This document shows positions 8,888-18,001 of a stretch of 64,000 nucleotides of DNA, one piece after another (within the stretch, counting starts at the first letter, position 1; the number at the start of each line of letters is the position of its first letter). The translations under genes were made by a program, and so were the position numbers. The notes under the pieces were generated by a model that saw nothing but the letters and a program-made list of their open reading frames with translations, made no database searches and was not told the DNA's origin. Source of the DNA: Thalassobius sp049116315 (GTDB lineage: Bacteria > Pseudomonadota > Alphaproteobacteria > Rhodobacterales > Rhodobacteraceae); assembly GCA_049116315.1 (NCBI GenBank), contig JAGDZD010000015.1, positions 186,001 through 250,000 of the forward strand, written 5' to 3'.

Positions 8888-10486
8888 GTGCAGCAGATAT
8901 TGCGGGTTTGGTCCGGCCTAGATTTACGAAAAAGATTGGCCGTTGGTGTGGCGACATTGGCGATGTTTGCTGCGGTATTTGGTCTTTCCAGAATGGCCGC
9001 CAATCCGAACATGACGCTCTTATATGCGGGGTTAGAAAGTGGCGCCGCAGGGGATGTGGTGCAGGCGCTTGAACAGCGTGGCGCCGCTTATGAAATTCGG
9101 GGCGGATCGATCTATGTTGAGGCGTCCGAGCGCGATGCGTTTCGCATGACCTTGGCCAGCGAAGGGCTGCCGGCGAATGGCACCAGTGGCTATGAGCTGC
9201 TCGATTCGCTGTCCGGTTTTGGCACAACCTCGCAGATGTTTGATGCCGCGTATTGGCGCGCCAAAGAAGGCGAATTGGCACGTACAATTGTGGCCAGTCC
9301 CGATGTTCAGCAAGCACGGGTCCACATCGCCAATATCACCAGCAGCCCCTTTCAACAGGACACCCGCCCCACCGCATCGGTGACGGTTTTGACGTCAAAT
9401 GGTGGGTTAACTCCTGAACGGGCCCGGGCGCTTCGATTTCTTATTGCTTCGGCCGTTGCCGGGCTAAAACCAGAAGATGTTGCGGTGATTGATGGTGCAA
9501 ACGGCCTTGTCGGCAGCCCCGAAAATACCGCAGCTGTGGGGCCAAATGATCAAAGCAGGGATCTTAAAGATCGCGTTCAACGTCTTCTAGAAGCGCGAGT
9601 GGGGCTCGGCAATGCCATTGTTGAATTGAGCGTTGAGCGGGTCACCGAATCGGAATCCATTCTTGAACGCCGATTTGATCCTGATGGCCGGGTGTTGGTC
9701 AGCTCTGAAACCGAAGAAAACGTTAACAATTCTACCAATGGGGCCTCAGGCGACGTAACCGTTGCTTCCAATATTCCCGATGGGGATGCGGCAGGGCAAT
9801 CGGATTCCAGTTCGCAAAACAGCCTCACGCGAGAGCGGGTAGACTATCAAGTTTCTGAGACGCAAAGGGAAGTGGTCCGATCTGCCGGTGCGATCCGGCG
9901 GATCACCGTCGCAGTTTTGGTTAATGGTGTCCGCGATCCCGCAAATCCCGCGGATACAGCCGTCAATCCGCGATCGGACGAAGAGCTTGAGGCGTTGCGT
10001 GATCTTGTTTCTTCCGCGGTTGGTTTTGACCAAAATCGGGGTGATGTCATAACGATTAAGTCGATGAGTTTTGAGCCGGTTTTGCCATTGGGCACCGCAG
10101 CGCAGACATCGTTTTTTGATTTGTCGCGCCTTGATCTGATGTCGATTTTCCAAATGTTCTTTCTTGGGGCGGTGTCCTTGGTGCTCGGGCTTTTTGTTCT
10201 GCGTCCTATCCTGGCTGCATCAACAGGAGTTCAACAATTGGCGCCGCCCTTGCCGACTCTGGCAGGGCCAAGTTCAAATGACGTGGACACAGCACTTTCG
10301 GGTGAAATCTCCCCCCCCGAATCTGGGGTGAGTGCGGTGGATCCAAGTTCCCTGCCGGTTCCGTCCACCAATATCGGCGACGCCGACCCCGTAGAGCGGC
10401 TTCGGGCCCTGATCAATGACCGCAAAGATGAGACCGTCGAAATTCTACGGGGTTGGCTGGATGATCGCGAGGAGCAGAAAAAATGA
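8888..10486 (+). CDS. fliF: Flagellar MS-ring protein FliF
   Basis: FliF builds the MS ring in the inner membrane, on which the C ring and export gate assemble. The 532-aa product has two membrane segments (about 18-36 and 425-445), an intervening periplasmic ring-building domain (including the NPNMTLLYAGL start typical of the family) and a C-terminal cytoplasmic FliG-binding helix (ERLRALINDRKDETVEILRG). The frame opens at TTG 8882, but GGAG at 8877-8880 is correctly spaced only for GTG 8888, so I chose GTG. The stop overlaps the fliH ATG. Confidence 0.94.
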   Translation: MQQILRVWSGLDLRKRLAVGVATLAMFAAVFGLSRMAANPNMTLLYAGLESGAAGDVVQALEQRGAAYEIRGGSIYVEASERDAFRMTLASEGLPANGTSGYELLDSLSGFGTTSQMFDAAYWRAKEGELARTIVASPDVQQARVHIANITSSPFQQDTRPTASVTVLTSNGGLTPERARALRFLIASAVAGLKPEDVAVIDGANGLVGSPENTAAVGPNDQSRDLKDRVQRLLEARVGLGNAIVELSVERVTESESILERRFDPDGRVLVSSETEENVNNSTNGASGDVTVASNIPDGDAAGQSDSSSQNSLTRERVDYQVSETQREVVRSAGAIRRITVAVLVNGVRDPANPADTAVNPRSDEELEALRDLVSSAVGFDQNRGDVITIKSMSFEPVLPLGTAAQTSFFDLSRLDLMSIFQMFFLGAVSLVLGLFVLRPILAASTGVQQLAPPLPTLAGPSSNDVDTALSGEISPPESGVSAVDPSSLPVPSTNIGDADPVERLRALINDRKDETVEILRGWLDDREEQKK

Positions 10487-11079
10487 CCATTTCGCACCTC
10501 CTTGAGGAGTTCACACTCGCGCAACCGGGCGAAATCAAAGAGGTCCTGCCCGATGTTAGCCTAGAAGAACACCAACTTGAGGCCTTTGAACAAGGGTATC
10601 AGGCTGGGTGGGACGATTCCGCAAAGGCCCACGCAGAAGAGCAGCTGAAGCTCTCTGCTGATCTGTGTCAGACATTGCAGGACATCAACTTTGCGTATCG
10701 TGAAGCTTACGGGGAAGTCATGCGCGGCCTCACCCCGACGCTCCAGGACATTGTCGCCAAACTGCTTCCTGAAATTGCCACAGCGGCATTGCCTGCGCGT
10801 GTGGCGGAACAAATCGTGCGTTTTGTGGGCGAAAGCACGGGCGATGCGCTTAAGATTTGCGTTTCTCGACACGACGAACCCGCGCTGTCCTCGGTTGTTG
10901 CGTCGCAGTCAGCCTTGCCCGTCACCGTTGAGATTGATCCAGATTTGGCCGAGGGGCAGGTCGTGATTTCTTCTCCCAAATCAGAAGTGTTGCTGGAAAC
11001 GGCGTCAATTCTGACCGGTATCGAGACGGCTTTATCTACTTATCTCAGTGAACTTCTTGAGGAGACCAAACATGGCTGA
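10483..11079 (+). CDS. fliH: FliH-like flagellar export regulator
   Basis: A 198-aa acidic, helical protein between fliF and fliN, the normal place for FliH, which tethers the FliI ATPase to the C ring. The N-terminus is glutamate-rich, the centre contains EAFEQGYQAGWDDSAKAHAE (the FliH-type G-x-x-x-G helix), and the C-terminal third (LPVTVEIDPDLAEGQVVISS) matches the FliH/type III stalk fold. Similarity is weak, as is usual for this fast-evolving family, so the name rests partly on position. Start and stop overlap fliF and fliN by 4 and 8 bp. fliI is not in this window. Confidence 0.75.
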   Translation: MTISHLLEEFTLAQPGEIKEVLPDVSLEEHQLEAFEQGYQAGWDDSAKAHAEEQLKLSADLCQTLQDINFAYREAYGEVMRGLTPTLQDIVAKLLPEIATAALPARVAEQIVRFVGESTGDALKICVSRHDEPALSSVVASQSALPVTVEIDPDLAEGQVVISSPKSEVLLETASILTGIETALSTYLSELLEETKHG

Positions 11080-11338
11080 TGCAGGCAATTCTTTCTCATC
11101 CGTACCAATCGAAGTGATCATCTCGGTCGGAAAAGCACACCCACAAATCAATGAGTTGCTGCACCTGACTGAAAACGCGGTGCTGCCTTTGGATCGCAAC
11201 ATCGATGATCCGGTGGAGCTGTACATTGGGGATCGCCTGATCGCGCGCGGGCAGCTTGAGGAAAGCACGGGCGAAATTCCAGGCCAATTGGCTGTTCGTT
11301 TGACCGAGGTGTCCTCTCTTGATGGTGAGCCCGGATGA
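11072..11338 (+). CDS. fliN: Flagellar motor switch protein FliN
   Basis: FliN is the small C-ring subunit with a SpoA fold. The 88-aa product contains the conserved SpoA sequence FSSVPIEVIISVGKAHPQIN and the strand pair VELYIGDRLIARGQL. The frame extends upstream to TTG 11048, but ATG 11072 with GAGGAG seven bases before it is the credible start; it lies inside the last codons of fliH. The TGA overlaps the fliP ATG. Confidence 0.93.
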   Translation: MADAGNSFSSVPIEVIISVGKAHPQINELLHLTENAVLPLDRNIDDPVELYIGDRLIARGQLEESTGEIPGQLAVRLTEVSSLDGEPG

Positions 11339-12072
11339 GGGCGCATGTGGGATGCCTGATTGGGCTAACAGGTGTGCTGATGTTGGCAGGGACAGCGGTG
11401 TCTGCCCAAGAGTTTGCTGTCAACTTAGGGGATGACGGGTCGCTGACCGCGCGAACTCTTCAGATTTTCGCCTTGGTGACTGTGCTTAGCTTGGCGCCGG
11501 GCATCGCAATCATGATCACGTGCTTTCCGTTTATCGTGACCGTCCTGTCAATTTTGCGGCAAGGAATAGGCTTACAACAATCGCCGCCCAACATGTTGAT
11601 CGTCAGCCTGGCGCTGTTTTTGACCTATTTTGTGATGGCCCCGGTCTTTGATGACGCGTGGCGACTTGGCATTTCGCCTTTGCTGGCTGAAGAGATAGAC
11701 ATTTTTGAGGCGATTGAAAAAGCGTTGCTGCCATTTCGCAGCTTTATGAGCGCGCGCGTTGATCCAGAAACATTGGCGGCGATGACCAACTTGCGGCCCG
11801 ACACGGCGGCTCTGGTCGAGGACGCTCAACCGCCTCTGTCCGTCTTAGTGCCAAGCTTTTTACTGTCGGAAATTTCTCGGGCCTTTCAAATTGGGTTTTT
11901 GGTCTTTTTGCCCTTTCTTATCATTGATTTGATTGTGGCGGCCATTTTGATGTCGATGGGCATGATGATGGTGCCTCCAGCTGTGGTCTCGCTGCCCTTT
12001 AAACTGGCCTTTTTTGTCGTAGCGGATGGATGGCAATTGGTGTCCGAGGCTTTGGTGCGCAGCTATCTTTAG
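11335..12072 (+). CDS. fliP: Flagellar export gate protein FliP
   Basis: FliP forms the core pore of the export gate with FliQ and FliR. The 245-aa product has the cleavable signal peptide typical of FliP (MRAHVGCLIGLTGVLMLAGT, cleaved near AVSAQ), then the conserved blocks FPFIVTVLSILRQGIG, SPPNMLIVSLALFLTYFVM and FLPFLIIDLIVAAILMSMGM. Its ATG overlaps the fliN stop as ATGA. It is the last gene of the fliF operon and converges with flgI, separated by 28 bp. Confidence 0.96.
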   Translation: MRAHVGCLIGLTGVLMLAGTAVSAQEFAVNLGDDGSLTARTLQIFALVTVLSLAPGIAIMITCFPFIVTVLSILRQGIGLQQSPPNMLIVSLALFLTYFVMAPVFDDAWRLGISPLLAEEIDIFEAIEKALLPFRSFMSARVDPETLAAMTNLRPDTAALVEDAQPPLSVLVPSFLLSEISRAFQIGFLVFLPFLIIDLIVAAILMSMGMMMVPPAVVSLPFKLAFFVVADGWQLVSEALVRSYL

Positions 12073-12100
12073 CGATTGGCTGCGCCCTAGGAATGCGGCG

Positions 12101-13207
12101 TCAGCGGACTACGAATTCGGCATGTAAGGCCCCGGCTGCTTTCACACTTTTCAGGATGTCGATCATATCCCGTGGAGAGACGCCCAAGGCGTTCAAACCC
12201 GCGACAACCTCTGAGAGAGACGTGCCGCCGGCAACCTCCGCCAGCTGAGTTCCAGGATCTTCCTCTAATTCGGCGCGGGTGCGCGGCACCACAACCGTTT
12301 CTCCTTCGGAGAAGGGGTTGGGCTGTACGACAACTGGCGCTTCTTGGATCCTTAGAGTCAGATTTCCCTGAGATACGGCCACGCGCGAAATGCGTACGTC
12401 CTCACCCATCACAATTGTGCCAGATCGCTGATCAACCACAACCCGGGCTTTTCGTTCGGGTTGCACAAGGATGTTTTCAATCCGGCCGATCGCATGGGCT
12501 GGGGATCGGCTGCGTGTGGCTTTGATGTCGAGCTGCACGGTGCCAGAGTCCAACATTTGGGCAACTGAGCGCCCAAAGCTGCCGTTAATCGCACGTTCAA
12601 TCCGATCGGCGGTGGTGAAATCTGGCTCGCGCAGCGCCAGGCGCAAATTGGTCAGAACGCCAAGATCAAAGGCAACTTCCCGTTCGACAAAGGCCCCCGA
12701 TGGAATGCCCCCGGCGGTTGGCACCCCTTTGACAACACGAGCTCCGTCTCCTTCGGCAGAGGCGCCGCCGGCAATCACCGTTCCCTGCGCGACCGCGTAG
12801 ATGCTGCCATCGGCGGCGTTAAGCGGGGTCATGATCAGCGTGCCGCCCAGCAAGCTTTTGGCGTCTCCGATGGCGGAAACCGTGACATCAATGCGTGTGC
12901 CTGCCCGGGCAAAGGGCGGCAGCTGTGCCGTTGCAAAAACGGCCGCGACGTTTTTAGGTCGGAACTGTTCCCCCGCAACGTTTACCCCTAAGCGTTCCAA
13001 AATATTGGACATGATTTCTTCGGTGAAGGGGGCATTTCGCAACCCGTCCCCAGTGCCGTTTAAGCCAACAACCAGGCCATAGCCCACAAGGTCATTGCCC
13101 CTGACGCCATCAAACTCGACCAGATCTTTGATGCGGACGGAATTGGCCGAAGCAGAAGTGGCGAGGCTGATCACAATGGTAAAGATCAATACACATAGGT
13201 TTTTCAT
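12101..13207 (-). CDS. flgI: Flagellar P-ring protein FlgI
   Basis: FlgI is the periplasmic P-ring subunit around the distal rod. The 368-aa product has a signal peptide (LCVLIFTIVISLATSASA) and the conserved start VRIKDLVEFDGVRGNDLVGY, with the typical NGTGDGLRNAPFTEE stretch soon after, and the usual length. Its start overlaps the flgL stop, so it is cotranscribed with flgK and flgL. The chaperone gene flgA and the L-ring gene flgH are not in the window. Confidence 0.95.
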   Translation of the reverse strand: MKNLCVLIFTIVISLATSASANSVRIKDLVEFDGVRGNDLVGYGLVVGLNGTGDGLRNAPFTEEIMSNILERLGVNVAGEQFRPKNVAAVFATAQLPPFARAGTRIDVTVSAIGDAKSLLGGTLIMTPLNAADGSIYAVAQGTVIAGGASAEGDGARVVKGVPTAGGIPSGAFVEREVAFDLGVLTNLRLALREPDFTTADRIERAINGSFGRSVAQMLDSGTVQLDIKATRSRSPAHAIGRIENILVQPERKARVVVDQRSGTIVMGEDVRISRVAVSQGNLTLRIQEAPVVVQPNPFSEGETVVVPRTRAELEEDPGTQLAEVAGGTSLSEVVAGLNALGVSPRDMIDILKSVKAAGALHAEFVVR

Positions 13208-14202
13208 GACAAGAAACTCACAAGAGACATAGAAGACATGCGGGCGGTGATGGCGTAGATCGTCTGCAACCGCGTTTCGACATTCTGAAGCTCGGTTGCC
13301 GCGCTGTAGGGATTGACGCCCAACAGGTCATTATAGGCCAGCTCAAGGCTGTTTTGTTCCGCGGCGTGCTGGGTTTGGGCGTGCTGTATGCTTTGCTCTT
13401 TGAACCCAAGCGATGCCCGCAGCTTGATGATCGCGTCATCCGACATCAGCAGCCCCTCGCCCGCCGATTGGAGCAGCGAGGAACGATCGGATGTGGTCGT
13501 CGCGTCACTTGCGATGGCCGCGGTTGCAACAAGGCGCAATAGATCCTTGATCGCGTCATTGTCGGCCCGCACCGAAACAGCGACCGTGTCCGTGTCGTTC
13601 AGCCGGAACGCGGTTCGATCGTCGAGCGAACCTTGATAACTCGCCGTGTCAAAGCCACCACCCGGGGCGAACCAAGCGTCAATGGTGGTTCGAATGTTCG
13701 TCACAGATAGGTCCGCACCAATTGCGGTGCGGATGCTAGATAAAATGGTCGCGCCTGTTGGCAATGCGGCTTGGTCAAGCGCCTGCCCGGTGAACAAAGA
13801 CTGCCCCGCATAGGTCCCATTCAGCGTTGAAACCATAGTGGCGAAGGCTTGTTCCGCTTCGCCCGTCAGGGTGTCGCCCAGCTCGGCAAAAGCCCCATCG
13901 GTTTTGAGCAAATTTGTCGACAGATCGCCGGCCAAGCTTTGGATATGCTCAAGGCTTGATTGAGCCGCCCCGGCAAAGCCTGCGGCTTCGGTCAGGGTGG
14001 TGTGATAGCTCGCAAGGGTCTTTAGGTTATGTTCGATTGAATTCAGGATGCCAAAGTCACCAGAGAGATGCCGGGTGATATTTGCGGTGCGTCCCGTTGT
14101 GACTTCTTGACCCAAATCTGTCAGCTGCTGTTTCAGGGCGGCATTCTGGCGGCGCAGCAACCATGTTTGTGTCATGTCACCCAAAGAGACCTGTGTCATC
14201 AT
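13204..14202 (-). CDS. flgL: Flagellar hook-filament junction protein FlgL
   Basis: FlgL (HAP3) links hook and filament. The 332-aa product shows the flagellin-like N- and C-terminal helices typical of axial proteins; the N-terminus reads SLGDMTQTWLLRRQNAALKQ and the C-terminal heptad region contains ELAYNDLLGVNPYSAATELQ. There are two adjacent ATG codons (14202 and 14199) preceded by GAGGA; either gives essentially the same protein. It overlaps flgK upstream and flgI downstream. Confidence 0.88.
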   Translation of the reverse strand: MMTQVSLGDMTQTWLLRRQNAALKQQLTDLGQEVTTGRTANITRHLSGDFGILNSIEHNLKTLASYHTTLTEAAGFAGAAQSSLEHIQSLAGDLSTNLLKTDGAFAELGDTLTGEAEQAFATMVSTLNGTYAGQSLFTGQALDQAALPTGATILSSIRTAIGADLSVTNIRTTIDAWFAPGGGFDTASYQGSLDDRTAFRLNDTDTVAVSVRADNDAIKDLLRLVATAAIASDATTTSDRSSLLQSAGEGLLMSDDAIIKLRASLGFKEQSIQHAQTQHAAEQNSLELAYNDLLGVNPYSAATELQNVETRLQTIYAITARMSSMSLVSFLS

Positions 14203-15641
14203 GCAATCCTCATCAAAGCATCCAGCATTTCATCCACTGTCTGCACCATTCTTGCGTTTGCGGCGTATGTTTGTTCGATCAGCAAAAGGTTTTGCAGCTC
14301 GTGGTCCGTGTCGACACCATTGGCCAACTCTGCCTCTTTCAAGGCTGCTTGATGGGCTGCACGATAGCTGCGATTGTCTTCACCTATGTGCGCGCGAACA
14401 GCCACCGCAGATAAAAACGCAGCTCCCATTTCCGAAGAGGTTTTTTCCGATGGCCCAAGCGAACTGTTGGCGCCAAGCCGGGAATGCCCCAGCTGTTCCA
14501 CCATCAAGTTGATCAAAGAAGAGTCCCCGACTTCGCCGGGGATCAGGACCCCAAGACCATCGCGAAGACGCCACAAATTTCCCCCTTGAGTAGGATCAAC
14601 AAGGGCGTTGATTTGGATCCGATCCGCCAGGCCTGTGATATCAGCCGTGACCGCCCCTTGATCCGTGAACAGCCCCGGAGCGCCCACCGCCAGGGTCGGG
14701 TCCAGACCGGTTTCAAATCGGGTCGCAAGATCCATCGCAACGGTGTCGAGCTGAAGCTGTGCATCGACCAACGTTTCGTCCCGCAATTCGAATAGGGCGG
14801 TGAGGCTGCCGCCGCCAAAACGCCCATCTTCGCGAGACGAGAGCGGGATGCCCCCAACGCTGAGACCCGACAGCAACCCGTTAGCTTGTGTTTTGTCCGC
14901 CGTCGCTGCGTTGCTGACGGTGAAATCAACCGTGACGGCGGTGACGTCCAGCAAGACAGCGCCGCCCACACTATAGAGGGCGACAACGCCTGACGGTTTG
15001 TTGAGCTGTTTTACCGGAACAATTTCTGAAATCTGGTCGATTAATCGCTGTCGTTGGTCGTGGAGCGCTGCGGTTTCTTGCGAGCGCGCATGCGCTTTGA
15101 CGATGCTTTTGTTGAGCTGCTCGACCTGTGCCAAGGCGGTGTTTAGCGTGCTGACTTGCGTGCCGATGGAGGAATCGATTTCGCTGCGCAGTGATTGAAT
15201 GCCCATTGCGGTGTCGTTGAACACACGCGTGACTGCGGTTGCTGCGGTAACCACCCCTTGCAAACGTGTTTCAGAATCCGGGCGGCTGCTGGCTTCGATG
15301 AGGCTGGCTTCGAAGGCCGCAAGACGCGCCGATAGCCCACCGTCGTCATCAGGTGTCCCGGACATTCTCTGCAAGCGGTCCAGATAGTGTAATTTCAGTT
15401 CGGCATTGGCCAGATCAGCGTCTGCCAATCGACGATCGGCAAGCAAGGCCGGATCAAGTCGACGGGAAATCCCATCCACCTGAACCCCGCCCGTTGAACC
15501 GGCCCGCGCACTAAGGGAAAGTTCCCGCGCAGCGTACCCTTCGGTGAGCGCATTGGAGATATTGGAAGACACCAAACTGGCACCACGGGCCGATGCAGAG
15601 AGGCCCGACAATGCGTTGGAGAGGGCGCTAGACAAATTCAT
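14199..15641 (-). CDS. flgK: Flagellar hook-associated protein FlgK
   Basis: FlgK (HAP1) is the first hook-filament junction protein. The 480-aa product begins with the axial-protein N-terminus MNLSSALSNALSGLSASARG and contains SNISNALTEGYAARELSLSA, close to the conserved NxNTxGYxR axial motif. It ends in the matching C-terminal helix (LLLIEQTYAANARMVQTVDE). Its length fits the family. GGAA sits six bases upstream of the ATG. It heads the flgK-flgL-flgI operon. Confidence 0.93.
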   Translation of the reverse strand: MNLSSALSNALSGLSASARGASLVSSNISNALTEGYAARELSLSARAGSTGGVQVDGISRRLDPALLADRRLADADLANAELKLHYLDRLQRMSGTPDDDGGLSARLAAFEASLIEASSRPDSETRLQGVVTAATAVTRVFNDTAMGIQSLRSEIDSSIGTQVSTLNTALAQVEQLNKSIVKAHARSQETAALHDQRQRLIDQISEIVPVKQLNKPSGVVALYSVGGAVLLDVTAVTVDFTVSNAATADKTQANGLLSGLSVGGIPLSSREDGRFGGGSLTALFELRDETLVDAQLQLDTVAMDLATRFETGLDPTLAVGAPGLFTDQGAVTADITGLADRIQINALVDPTQGGNLWRLRDGLGVLIPGEVGDSSLINLMVEQLGHSRLGANSSLGPSEKTSSEMGAAFLSAVAVRAHIGEDNRSYRAAHQAALKEAELANGVDTDHELQNLLLIEQTYAANARMVQTVDEMLDALMRIA

Positions 15642-15679
15642 TGCGGTTCCTTTCTAAGGCACAGGTTAAGACCGCCGCA

Positions 15680-16984
15680 TCAGCGGATGATATTGGCGGT
15701 TTCCTGCAACATTTCATCAACGGTCTGGATCACCTTGGCGTTGGACGTGTAAGAGCGTTGGGTTTGGATCATATGGGTGAGCTCTGCCGCCACATCCGTT
15801 GTGGATTCTTCCAAGGCAAAGGCTTTGATCCCCCCTGTCGGACCATCCCCTGCATCCCAAAGGAAGAATGTGCCGCTTTGTGGCGAGGTGGCATAGGTCT
15901 GTGCGTCCAAGGCGGTCAAGCCGTTGGGGTTGGGCATGTCGATGAGTGGGATTTGATAGATTGTTCGGGTGACACCAGTGTCATAGATGGCGTGGACGTA
16001 CCCGTTTTCATCCACTTCGACCGACGTCATATTGCCGACTGGAAATCCATCTTTGACCACATTCATTGGGGCAAAGCTGTTCGACAGCTGTGACATCCCG
16101 CTGGGATCGCCATAGGTGCCGATACTGATTTCCATCGGACCGCCTGCGACATTGACGATGACGGCACCAGTGGCGGTGTCATAGGCCCCGCCCGAAATTG
16201 TGGCGACGTTTTCAAGCGTGCCACCGGCGGTGCGATCATCATCAAACGTCAGAGTGTATTCCCCGATCACCGCCCCGGAGGAGGCCGTGTCGGTGATGGC
16301 CATGGTCCATTCATTCGACGATCCGGCGACCGGCACCGTTGGGGTAAAGGTGAAATTCAAGCTCTGGGACAGGCCAAGATTGTCATAATATTCGATGGCA
16401 AACGGTTCCACAGTGCCATCTGCGCCAGCCTCGGTTGAGGTGGCAGGCAGATTGAGCGCCATCTGAATGGCGGTGGTTGGATCGCCAGACAGTTGGTTGA
16501 CGTTCATCTTAATGGGTTCCAACCCTGCGCCTGAATCGCGTGCATAGGGGGGGATGGATCCATCAGCCGCTGCAGGCCACCCCAACAGGGCCAACCCCGC
16601 TTCGGAGACCAGATAGCCATCACTGTTGGCGCGAAAGGACCCGGTTGTGGCCAGCAATAAATCCGGCGAAGTGCTATCGACGCCCAGTTCAGCGGTCGAC
16701 ATCACCGGCAAGAACCCGCGGTTGGCAACCGTGAGGTCGGTTGGGTTGGACGTGGTCAGCGGCGTGCCCCGTTCCGAGATCAGCCGTTGGGTTGTGGTGC
16801 TGACGCCACCAGCCGCGTAGGACCCGCCGGAATTGGACGACAGAACCATCGAATGGAATTGGGTTTCAACCCGTCGGTATCCACTGGTCGAAGCATTCGC
16901 GATATTATCGGAAATCGAGGCCAAACGGTTGGCATTTGCGGCCAAGCCAGCCACCCCGGCATTGAGGGAAGAGGACAACGTCAT
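15680..16984 (-). CDS. flgE: Flagellar hook protein FlgE
   Basis: FlgE forms the flexible hook. The 434-aa product has the family N-terminus (NAGVAGLAANANRLASISDN followed by IANASTSGYRR), a variable middle, and the C-terminal axial helix (ELTHMIQTQRSYTSNAKVIQ). The frame opens at ATG 17005, but an AAGG Shine-Dalgarno sequence with proper spacing exists only for ATG 16984. A CtrA-like box lies about 50-65 bp upstream. Confidence 0.93.
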   Translation of the reverse strand: MTLSSSLNAGVAGLAANANRLASISDNIANASTSGYRRVETQFHSMVLSSNSGGSYAAGGVSTTTQRLISERGTPLTTSNPTDLTVANRGFLPVMSTAELGVDSTSPDLLLATTGSFRANSDGYLVSEAGLALLGWPAAADGSIPPYARDSGAGLEPIKMNVNQLSGDPTTAIQMALNLPATSTEAGADGTVEPFAIEYYDNLGLSQSLNFTFTPTVPVAGSSNEWTMAITDTASSGAVIGEYTLTFDDDRTAGGTLENVATISGGAYDTATGAVIVNVAGGPMEISIGTYGDPSGMSQLSNSFAPMNVVKDGFPVGNMTSVEVDENGYVHAIYDTGVTRTIYQIPLIDMPNPNGLTALDAQTYATSPQSGTFFLWDAGDGPTGGIKAFALEESTTDVAAELTHMIQTQRSYTSNAKVIQTVDEMLQETANIIR

Positions 16985-17034
16985 CTGCACGCCTTTCTGC
17001 TGCATATTGAGCCCACAGAGTTACCCGGCAGCGC

Positions 17035-17049
17035 TTAACAGCCCGCTAA
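17035..17049 (-). promoter_or_regulatory. CtrA-like site upstream of flgE
   Basis: The plus strand reads TTAA-N7-CTAA (minus strand TTAG-N7-TTAA), one mismatch from the CtrA consensus, 51-65 bp upstream of the flgE ATG. This distance fits a CtrA box overlapping a promoter. It is one of three such sites in the flagellar region. Confidence 0.45.
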
Positions 17050-17074
17050 TGACTAAAATCCGATGGAAATTTCG

Positions 17075-17920
17075 CTAATTGCGCAACAAAATCAGCTCCA
17101 ACCGGTTGTTGCGCACAGACATGGGGTCAAAGTGGACAGGCTCGCGATCTGCGTGACCTGTGACCCGCTTGATCCGATCGCGCTGCGTGCCCGAAATCTC
17201 AAGCAACTCTCGCATTTTGTCCGCACGCTTTGTCGAAGTGTTCCACACGGGGTTTTTCGCCAAGACAATGGGTTGGGCCTGTGTATGACCTTCGACGGCA
17301 ATCGCATTTGTGACCAAATCAAAGGTTGCGCCCAGCATGTGCCCAAAGGCGATCAACAGGGGGGTCGGATCTCCGGTTTGAGGATCAAACAATGGTGCTT
17401 CGGGCAGATCGAACAGCTCAACGATCAGGCCTTCGTCTGTCACACGTGTGATGATATGTCGGCGCATTTCCGGGCTGACCATGCTTTCCCCGCCGCGCCC
17501 CAGCAGCAGAGATTCCAGCTCAGACAGGCTGGTGGATTGACCGTCAATTGGTTCTGTCATCCCCAGTTCAGCACTGCCCAGTTCGCCGCGCGCCTTGGCA
17601 CCTTCGGTGGGTTTCATGTTGCTGGCCCCGGTGCCCACCTGCGGCAGTGTTTCTTCGGAAAACACCGAAGACCCATTGAGCGTGCCATCTCCGCCACCTG
17701 AGATGCGGCTGATGGCAATGGTTGGGCTAAAGTAGTCAGCCAACCCTTTGCGTTGTTTTTCGGTTGTTGCGTTCAGCAGCCACATCAACATGAAAAAGGC
17801 CATCATCGCGGTGACAAAGTCGGCATAGGCCACTTTCCACGCACCACCATGGTGGCCACCACCGGCCACAACCTTTTTCCGTTTAATGATGACTGGCGCC
17901 ACATTTGACTGTGCGTCCAT
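17075..17920 (-). CDS. motB: Flagellar motor stator protein MotB
   Basis: MotB is the peptidoglycan-binding stator partner of MotA. The 281-aa product has a basic N-terminus, a single membrane helix (AYADFVTAMMAFFMLMWLL, about 31-49) with the proton-binding Asp34, a plug/linker and a C-terminal OmpA-like domain containing AVEGHTQAQPI and the terminal NNRLELILLRN. It lies in its own transcription unit upstream of flgE and far from motA. A CtrA-like box is found 47-61 bp upstream. Confidence 0.94.
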   Translation of the reverse strand: MDAQSNVAPVIIKRKKVVAGGGHHGGAWKVAYADFVTAMMAFFMLMWLLNATTEKQRKGLADYFSPTIAISRISGGGDGTLNGSSVFSEETLPQVGTGASNMKPTEGAKARGELGSAELGMTEPIDGQSTSLSELESLLLGRGGESMVSPEMRRHIITRVTDEGLIVELFDLPEAPLFDPQTGDPTPLLIAFGHMLGATFDLVTNAIAVEGHTQAQPIVLAKNPVWNTSTKRADKMRELLEISGTQRDRIKRVTGHADREPVHFDPMSVRNNRLELILLRN

Positions 17921-17966
17921 TCCACCACCTCTATTTCACCCAGAAACAGATTTAGCAGAATGGACC

Positions 17967-17981
17967 CTAAGGCGGGCTTAA
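17967..17981 (-). promoter_or_regulatory. CtrA-like site upstream of motB
   Basis: The plus strand reads CTAA-N7-TTAA, the same pattern as at 8813-8827, located 47-61 bp upstream of the motB ATG. It also lies close to the end of phnM (stop at 18002), so this short intergenic region marks the boundary between the flagellar and phosphonate loci. Confidence 0.45.
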
Positions 17982-18001
17982 CAGCTAAAATGTGAAGCGT
18001 A

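Noticed and set aside
12079..12106. Imperfect hairpin between convergent fliP and flgI as terminator
   Set aside because: The stem needs a bulge, overlaps the flgI stop and has no T-tract.
15656..15671. CTAA ... TTAA upstream of flgK
   Set aside because: The spacer is eight bases, not seven, so it does not fit the CtrA geometry.
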